Part shown: positions 59,416-64,000 of the stretch, piece after piece | How positions within the stretch are numbered: the stretch's first letter is position 1 | Layout: each line of letters opens with the position of its first letter | Assembly (NCBI RefSeq): GCF_039543385.1 | Contig: NZ_BAABJQ010000026.1 | Location: 62,001-126,000 of the forward strand | Reading direction: 5' to 3' | Length of the DNA stretch: 64,000 nt | Source: Rugosimonospora acidiphila | GTDB taxonomy: Bacteria > Actinomycetota > Actinomycetes > Mycobacteriales > Micromonosporaceae | Translations under genes and position numbers: made by a program | Notes under the pieces: generated by a model | Told to the model about the DNA's origin: nothing | The model's input: only the letters and a program-made list of their open reading frames with translations | The model's database searches: none

Positions 59416-60567
59416 TCAACCGATCCGCTCGCCGGCCAGCACGCTGGAGAAGCGCCGGATCAGCGCCGTGTACCCGCCACCGGCCAGGCGCGCCGGCACC
59501 AGCCGGGTGGCGAGCCGCACCGGCAGCGCCGGCGGCCGGTTGGTGGTCTCCCGCGCGGCCATCCGCGACACCCGCCGCACCCGTACCGCGCGCAGCCGCT
59601 CGTACCGGCGTAGCCGCGCGCCGGGGTCGCCGCCGCCCGCCAGGGCGCGCCGCAGCAGCCAGGCATCCTCCAGTGCCTGGTTGGCGCCCTGCGCCTGACT
59701 CGGTGGGAACGCGTGCGCGGCGTCGCCGACCAGCGTCGCGGGGCCCCGGCCCCAGGCGTCGGGCACGGCGTGCAGCACATGCGGGTAGCGGCCGAGGTCC
59801 GCGTCCGTGATGGCGCCCAGCAGTTCGGGGACCGGCGCCGCGTAGCCGGCGAACCGCCGGGCCAGCGCGGCGGCGGTCGGGCCGTCCGGCAGCGGTCCCT
59901 CGACGTCGAACCACCACTGCAGCAGCCCGTTCCCGGCCGGCATCAGCCCGACGAGCCCGGCCGGGCCGACCACCAGCAGCGCGGTCGAGCCGCCCGCCAG
60001 CCCGGGCAGGATCGGGGTGAGCCCCTGCCACGTCGTCCAGCCGACCTCGGTGGCCGGCTCGCCGCCCAGCACGCCGCGGCGCACCGCCGAGCGTTGCCCG
60101 TCGGCCCCGACCAGCACGTCGGCCGTGTGCGTGTCCCCGCACTCGTCCACGACCGTCACCGGGTGGCCGGGCGGCGCCGGCTCCACGTCGACCCGCCGCG
60201 CGGCCCGGCCGAACGCGACGGTGCCGGCGGGCAGCCGGGACGCCAGCAGTCCGATGAGTGCCTCACGGGGCACGGTCACCACCGGGAAACCGGTCCTGCG
60301 CCGCATGACCGTCAGGTCCACCCGGGCGATGGTCGGCCCGTCGGCGTGGCGGGACTCCAGCAGGTCGATGCGCCCGCCGATCGAGGCGGGCAGCGGGGTG
60401 CCCAGGCCGTCCAGCGCCGCCGCGCCGTTGCTGAAGATGGTCACTCCGGCGCCGCCGGTGCGCAGGGCGGGCGCGGCCTCGATGACGCGTACCCGGTGGC
60501 CGTCGTCGAGCAGGCCGCCGGCGAGTGCGAGGCCGCCGATGCCGGCGCCCACGACAAGTACGTCCAC
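59416..60567 (-). CDS. FAD-dependent aromatic-ring monooxygenase
   Basis: This 383-residue flavoprotein of the PHBH/UbiH group has the dinucleotide motif VVGAGIGGLALAGGLLDDGH at the N terminus, the DG motif VLVGADGQRSAVRR (about 145-160) and GDAAHAFPPSQAQGANQALEDAW near 265. It hydroxylates or oxidises small aromatics or related compounds with NAD(P)H. GTG start with AGGAG seven bases upstream. Divergent from the TetR gene, which is its likely regulator. Confidence 0.9.
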   Translation of the reverse strand: MDVLVVGAGIGGLALAGGLLDDGHRVRVIEAAPALRTGGAGVTIFSNGAAALDGLGTPLPASIGGRIDLLESRHADGPTIARVDLTVMRRRTGFPVVTVPREALIGLLASRLPAGTVAFGRAARRVDVEPAPPGHPVTVVDECGDTHTADVLVGADGQRSAVRRGVLGGEPATEVGWTTWQGLTPILPGLAGGSTALLVVGPAGLVGLMPAGNGLLQWWFDVEGPLPDGPTAAALARRFAGYAAPVPELLGAITDADLGRYPHVLHAVPDAWGRGPATLVGDAAHAFPPSQAQGANQALEDAWLLRRALAGGGDPGARLRRYERLRAVRVRRVSRMAARETTNRPPALPVRLATRLVPARLAGGGYTALIRRFSSVLAGERIG

Positions 60568-60625
60568 AGTGGACTCCTATTCCACTACGATCGTTGTACT
60601 ACGAATGCTGCCATAGAATGCGGTC
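60568..60625. promoter_or_regulatory. Divergent promoter/operator region of the TetR gene
   Basis: The 58-base gap contains ACTACGA twice (60584-60590, 60599-60605) and the -10-like TAGAAT (60614-60619), whose predicted start coincides with GTG 60626, so the TetR mRNA is probably leaderless. The repeats may be the operator. Confidence 0.45.
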
Positions 60626-61216
60626 GTGCCGCCATCCAATGACCGTCGCCGGGCCGACCTGGCCGACGCCGCCATCGCCCTGCTCGCCGAGGTCGGCGTG
60701 CACGGGGTGACCCACCGCGCGGTCGACACCCGGGCCGGCCTGCCCGCGGGTACCACCTCCAACTACTTCCGCAGCCGGGAGGCGCTGCTCGTGGCGGCGG
60801 CGCGGCGCGTGGTCGAGCTGCATCACGCGGACATGACCCACGCCGCGGTCGGGTACGTGCCCGGCGGCGACTCCCGCGAGCGGGTCATCGAGCTGATCGC
60901 CGGCTCGCTGCTGCTCGCCGCGACCGCGCGGCGGGACCGCTACCTCGCCGTCTTCGAGCTGCGGTTGGAGAGCCTTCGGCGGCCGGTCCTCGCGGAGACC
61001 CTCGACGGGCTGATGGAGGCGGCGGAGCGCTTCACCGCCGGCTACCACGAGTCGCTGCGGCTCGACCTTCCGCCGTCGGCCGTGCCGCAGCTCATGGTGC
61101 TCTACGGCGGTGCGCTGTTCACGCTGGTCAGCGCGCCGCCCGGCTCGGTCACCGAGGCGGCCACCCGCGCGCTGGCCACCGCCATCGTGCACGGCGCGCT
61201 GGGGCAGGATGGCTGA
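60626..61216 (+). CDS. TetR-family transcriptional regulator
   Basis: This 196-residue protein has a TetR HTH in residues 8-55 (RADLADAAIALLAEVGVHGVT, HRAVDTRAGLPAGTTSNYF) and an all-helical ligand domain with ELRLESLRRPVLAETLDGL and the C-terminal dimer helices. It is divergent from an FAD monooxygenase and overlaps the dehydratase-like gene by 8 bases. It probably represses both sides in response to a small aromatic or lipophilic ligand. No ribosome site precedes GTG 60626. Confidence 0.9.
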   Translation: MPPSNDRRRADLADAAIALLAEVGVHGVTHRAVDTRAGLPAGTTSNYFRSREALLVAAARRVVELHHADMTHAAVGYVPGGDSRERVIELIAGSLLLAATARRDRYLAVFELRLESLRRPVLAETLDGLMEAAERFTAGYHESLRLDLPPSAVPQLMVLYGGALFTLVSAPPGSVTEAATRALATAIVHGALGQDG

Positions 61217-62075
61217 GGTGCAGACCTGCCGCGAACTCATCACCCCCGGGCCCGCCGAGGAGCTGGCCGCCCTGCTCGACCTCGAGGTGCCCGGGGCGCT
61301 GCGTGACGGGTTCCTACCGCCGCTGTGGCACTGGGTCTACCTGCTCGACCGGCCGCGCCAGGATGAGCTCGGCGCCGACGGGCACCCGCTGCGCGGCGTC
61401 CCCGCCCCGCCCGGCCCCGGCTGGCTGCGCATGTTCGCCGGCGGCCGGGTCACCGCGTACCGCGCCGTGCGGGTCGGTCGCGCCGCCACCCGTACCAGCG
61501 AGGTGGCGCGCACCGTCGAGAAGTCCGGCCGGTCCGGCCCGCTGACGTTCGTGACGGTGCGCAGCCGCATCGAGCAGGACGGCGCCGTGGCGGTCGTCGA
61601 CGAGCAGGACATCGTGTACCGGCCGCCGGGCTCGCGCCCGCCCACCGCTGCGCCCACCGTCCCGGCCGGCGGGGCCGTCCCGGGCCCGAACGGCGCGGAT
61701 CCGAACGGCGGCTCCCGGGCGCGCGGCGCTTCGGTGCGCGGCACTCTGGAGTTCGACGTCGACCCGGTGGTGCTGTTCCGGTTCTCCGCGCTCACCCACA
61801 ACGCCCATCGCATCCACTACGACCTCGGCTACACCACCGGCGAGGGCTACCCGGATCTGGTCGTGCACGGGCCGCTGCAGGCCCTGCTGCTGGGCGAGCT
61901 GATCCGCCGGCTGGGCGTGGACCCGCTTGGCAGGGCGTTCTCGTACCGGCTGGTCGGGCCCGCGTACGGGGCGCAGCGGCTGTCCGTCGCGGCCACCGGC
62001 GACGGCCCCGACCTGCGCGTGGAGGTCCGGGACGGGGCCGGCCGGGTGACCGCGACGGGCGCCCTGGCGGCCTGA
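61209..62075 (+). CDS. HTD2/mesaconyl-CoA-hydratase-like double hot-dog dehydratase
   Basis: This 288-residue protein resembles FAS1-like/HTD2 acyl-CoA dehydratases: FLPPLWHWVYLLDRPRQDELG, RMFAGGRVTAYRAVRVG and VTVRSRIEQDGAVAVVDEQDIVYR in the first hot-dog unit. A Pro/Gly-rich spacer (about 145-180) follows, then VLFRFSALTHNAHRIHYDLGY with the MaoC-type catalytic residues and LVVHGPLQALLLGEL in the second. It dehydrates or hydrates an acyl-CoA; substrate unknown. The ATG lies inside the TetR gene (ATGGCTGA overlap), an unusual regulator-enzyme coupling. Confidence 0.85.
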   Translation: MAEVQTCRELITPGPAEELAALLDLEVPGALRDGFLPPLWHWVYLLDRPRQDELGADGHPLRGVPAPPGPGWLRMFAGGRVTAYRAVRVGRAATRTSEVARTVEKSGRSGPLTFVTVRSRIEQDGAVAVVDEQDIVYRPPGSRPPTAAPTVPAGGAVPGPNGADPNGGSRARGASVRGTLEFDVDPVVLFRFSALTHNAHRIHYDLGYTTGEGYPDLVVHGPLQALLLGELIRRLGVDPLGRAFSYRLVGPAYGAQRLSVAATGDGPDLRVEVRDGAGRVTATGALAA

Positions 62076-62184
62076 CCCACCCCACGCCCGCGTCTGGTAG
62101 AAATACCGGCACGGATGGCCGGTGCGCGTGGGGCGCGCCCCACGGTCGGCGTCCGCGAGCCGTCGGGGGCGGAGGTCGAGTGGC

Positions 62185-62706
62185 GTGGACGCGGAGAACA
62201 CCGCGTGGCAGCGGCGCAGCGCGGTGCGGGTGGTGCCCGGGGTCGCGCCCCGCAAGCTGGCGAAGGTCCCCTTCGTCGAGCTGGCGGACGGCCGGCTGCA
62301 GGGCGTGGTGTCCAGCGGGTCGGACGTCGAGCGGGTGTACGTGTCGTCGATGAGCGCCGGCGAGCACGTGTACCACTGCAGCACCAACAACAACCGGCCG
62401 TGCGGCGGGCTGCGCGGGCAGCCGTGCAACCACCTGCAGGCGCTCGTCGACGAGGCCGTGCTGCAGTACGGGGTGCCGCGTGTGGCCCGGTACCTGCGCG
62501 TCGAGGCGGGTGACGAGGTGACCACCGGAGCCGGGCTCATGGCGCTGCTGCTGGACGGCCGGCACGAGCCCTCACCGGCGGCGGTCGTGTTCAGCCGGTT
62601 CCTGCGCCACCTGGCATACCTGGAACTGCCCGAGACCACCGAGCCCATCCCCGAACTGCACTGGTTCCCGGCCGGCGGGATGGCCGGCGCCGGGACGGTG
62701 AGCTGA
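62185..62706 (+). CDS. SWIM zinc-finger-type protein of a MoxR-vWA-type locus
   Basis: This 173-residue protein contains HCSTNNNRPCGGLRGQPCNHLQ, quoted here as VYHCSTNNNR, CGGLRGQPCNH, a C-x(n)-C-x-H SWIM-like zinc motif. Small proteins of this kind stand first in actinobacterial clusters with MoxR AAA+ ATPases and vWA proteins. GTG 62185 is preceded by GGAGG (62171-62175). The next gene starts within its stop codon (TGATG). The ATPase and vWA genes would lie beyond the window. Confidence 0.8.
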   Translation: MDAENTAWQRRSAVRVVPGVAPRKLAKVPFVELADGRLQGVVSSGSDVERVYVSSMSAGEHVYHCSTNNNRPCGGLRGQPCNHLQALVDEAVLQYGVPRVARYLRVEAGDEVTTGAGLMALLLDGRHEPSPAAVVFSRFLRHLAYLELPETTEPIPELHWFPAGGMAGAGTVS

Positions 62707-64000
62707 TGCTGGGCACGCAGCTCGCCGAGCTGGTCGGCACCGACCTCGACGGGCTCGCCGAGACCCTCGACGTGGTGGCCGGCGTCGACGACGCCCTGGT
62801 GCATGGCCTCGCCCGGTTGGACGAGCGGTCCACCGGCGCGCTGGCCGCGCTGGCCGGAGCGGTGGCGGCAACCCCGCTGGGCCCTCGGGTGGCGGAGGCG
62901 GTCGAAAAGATCGCCGCCGGCTCGGTCGCGGGTGAGCACCTGGTCGCGCTGGCCGGCGCGCGCACCGCGCTGTTCGGCGCGGTCCACGACGCGCTGCTGG
63001 CCCGGTTCGACGCCGCCCTGGGCCGGACCCGGGACGCCTGGCCGGAGCCGGCCTCGCCGCCCGCCCCGCCACCGGTCGCACCCGCACCGGACGCACCCGC
63101 GCCGGTCGCACCCGCGGCACCGGGCGGGGTCGCCGAGAACCTGCTCGGCGGGTGCCGGTCGTGGCTGCACGAGCTGGCCACCGCCGGCTGGCGCGGCGTC
63201 GACCAGGACCTCGTCTCCGCCTCGGGCCAGCTGATCGAGTCGGCGCTGGCCGAGCCCGGCCTGCGCCGGCTGGCGGTGCTGCTCGACGGGCTGGCCGCCG
63301 AGTTGCGGGCGCTGTGCCCGGTCGCGGCGGCCGACCGGCTGCCGGTGCGCCGCTGGGCCGACCTGTGGGCCCGCGCCCTCCTGCTGTCGCAGCCTCCCCC
63401 ACGGTCCGCCGGGGGAGCGCAGCCGGAGCCGGTGTTTGGCGCAGGCGAGCACCCCCAACAACCCTCTGAGGGCGAGGGTGCGGCCACCGCGGTGTCGGGG
63501 CGGTTGCTGATCCTCGGGGTGGACGTGCACGAGCACGGCACGGCGGTGCAGGTACAGGTGCACGGCGTGCTGGAGCCGGCCGGTGGCGGCCCGCCCCGGC
63601 TCGTGCGTACCGGCGTCGCCGCCGCCAAGGTGGACACGATCGTCGGGCCGGCCGTGTGGCGGCTGCTGCGCGGGTGCCCGGTGCTGCTGCGCGCGCTGGC
63701 CGAGCACCGCACCCTGGACGTCACGGACCTGCCCCTGCTGCCCGGCGGCGACCTGGTGTGGCACGACGATCGGGCCGGCGCGGGTGAGGTCGCCGACCCG
63801 TTCGCCACCGCCCGGGTGCTGCTCGCCACCGCGCACGCCCCGGCCGTGCCGCCCCTGCAGCGCCACCCGGTGCGGCTGGCCGAACCGGTGCTGCTGGAGG
63901 GGTACGCCACGGGCACCGGCGAGGACGGTGAGCTCACCCTGGAGCTGGGCGGGCACCGGCTCGACGTGGCCACCGACCGACTGCCGGCCTGCGGTCCGCT
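62706..64000 (+). CDS. Uncharacterised protein coupled to the SWIM gene (3' end outside window)
   Basis: At least 431 residues are visible. The N-terminal 110 residues are Ala/Leu-rich helices (VAGVDDALVHGLARLDERS, GSVAGEHLVALAGARTALF). A Pro/Ala linker follows (about 115-140), then another helical domain and a beta-rich part (GRLLILGVDVHEHGTAVQVQV). It starts at ATG 62706, overlapping the upstream TGA by one base. Proteins in this position are usual in SWIM/MoxR/vWA clusters but have no assigned activity. A 90-bp hairpin element is inserted in frame at 63394-63483. Confidence 0.8.
   Translation, partial: MLGTQLAELVGTDLDGLAETLDVVAGVDDALVHGLARLDERSTGALAALAGAVAATPLGPRVAEAVEKIAAGSVAGEHLVALAGARTALFGAVHDALLARFDAALGRTRDAWPEPASPPAPPPVAPAPDAPAPVAPAAPGGVAENLLGGCRSWLHELATAGWRGVDQDLVSASGQLIESALAEPGLRRLAVLLDGLAAELRALCPVAAADRLPVRRWADLWARALLLSQPPPRSAGGAQPEPVFGAGEHPQQPSEGEGAATAVSGRLLILGVDVHEHGTAVQVQVHGVLEPAGGGPPRLVRTGVAAAKVDTIVGPAVWRLLRGCPVLLRALAEHRTLDVTDLPLLPGGDLVWHDDRAGAGEVADPFATARVLLATAHAPAVPPLQRHPVRLAEPVLLEGYATGTGEDGELTLELGGHRLDVATDRLPACGP
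63394..63483. repeat. Palindromic REP-like element inserted in a coding sequence
   Basis: CTCCCCC (63394-63400) and GGGGGAG (63411-63417) frame a 10-base loop, followed by GCGCAGCCGGAGCC and a second C-rich half (GCGAGCACCCCCAACAACC at about 63445). Such modules recur in actinomycete genomes as short dispersed palindromes. The stretch of about 90 bases codes for a Pro/Gly/Glu-rich insert (PPPRSAGGAQPEP) unlike the rest of the protein and keeps the frame. Confidence 0.6.

Noticed and set aside
61314..63956. 880-codon minus-strand frame at the right end
   Set aside because: It runs opposite three coupled plus-strand genes with recognisable motifs and has no coherent protein features.
1..64000. 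tRNA, rRNA or tmRNA genes
   Set aside because: No cloverleaf-like or conserved RNA sequence was noticed on reading; this was by eye, so a covariance-model scan would be needed to be certain.

Overview
The window is very GC-rich, with strong third-position GC bias and frequent GTG starts. It carries secreted polysaccharidases with CBM2 and CBM6 modules, a bacterial Ku gene, several promoters placed so that transcripts would be leaderless, and the start of an SWIM/MoxR-type locus. Together these point to a filamentous actinomycete, most likely of the Micromonosporaceae. This is an inference from gene content; no rRNA or tRNA gene is present. I see no prophage, insertion sequence or CRISPR array.

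Layout. 1-10.1 kb: a hydrolase remnant at the edge, an ArsR-like regulator, and a DeoR-type repressor divergent from three secreted glycosidases (GH27 alpha-galactosidase, GH35 beta-galactosidase, GH84 hexosaminidase) that end at a perfect hairpin. 10.2-14.1 kb: a protein of unknown function, a prenyltransferase-fold protein, a secreted SGNH hydrolase and an alpha/beta hydrolase. 14.25-30.76 kb: a tightly coupled minus-strand operon with an S8 protease lacking a signal peptide, a DUF6603-like beta-rich protein (1140 aa), a 1108-aa protein with two membrane helices, a 1903-aa protein and a 625-aa protein. Its biological role is not known to me. 31-36 kb: carboxylesterase, GH5/CBM2 mannanase, Ku, hemerythrin. 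36.2-43.6 kb: a tandem-duplicated LtrA protein, a cysteine dioxygenase-rhodanese operon behind a leaderless Cys-Cys-Cys leader peptide, YihY/BrkB, a GH13 enzyme, Dps and a small SAP-like protein.

43.7-46.8 kb: a DUF1905 protein, a secreted protein of unknown function, then a two-gene cassette that looks like a split borosin RiPP locus. It pairs a precursor-like protein with an N-terminal borosin-binding-type helical domain and an overlapping OphMA/SonM-like tetrapyrrole-methylase-fold N-methyltransferase. A small secreted protein follows. 46.9-54.7 kb: an NTF2-like protein, an XRE regulator with a hydrolase, a GH16/CBM6 glucanase controlled by LacI-type operators, an SRPBCC protein, a PhoX-like gene remnant, a nitroreductase, a Yellow/MRJP-like protein with a probable frameshift, and an epoxide-hydrolase-like enzyme. 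55-62 kb: a ThDP enzyme, a lipoprotein, and divergent regulator/enzyme pairs (ArsR with MDR reductase; TetR plus HTD2-like dehydratase with FAD monooxygenase). 62.2-64 kb: an SWIM protein and the start of a protein typical of the MoxR-vWA neighbourhood; the rest lies outside.

The strongest candidates for new biology are the split borosin-like locus (45052-46445), the S8/DUF6603 mega-operon (14252-30763) and the tri-cysteine attenuator (38561-38874).
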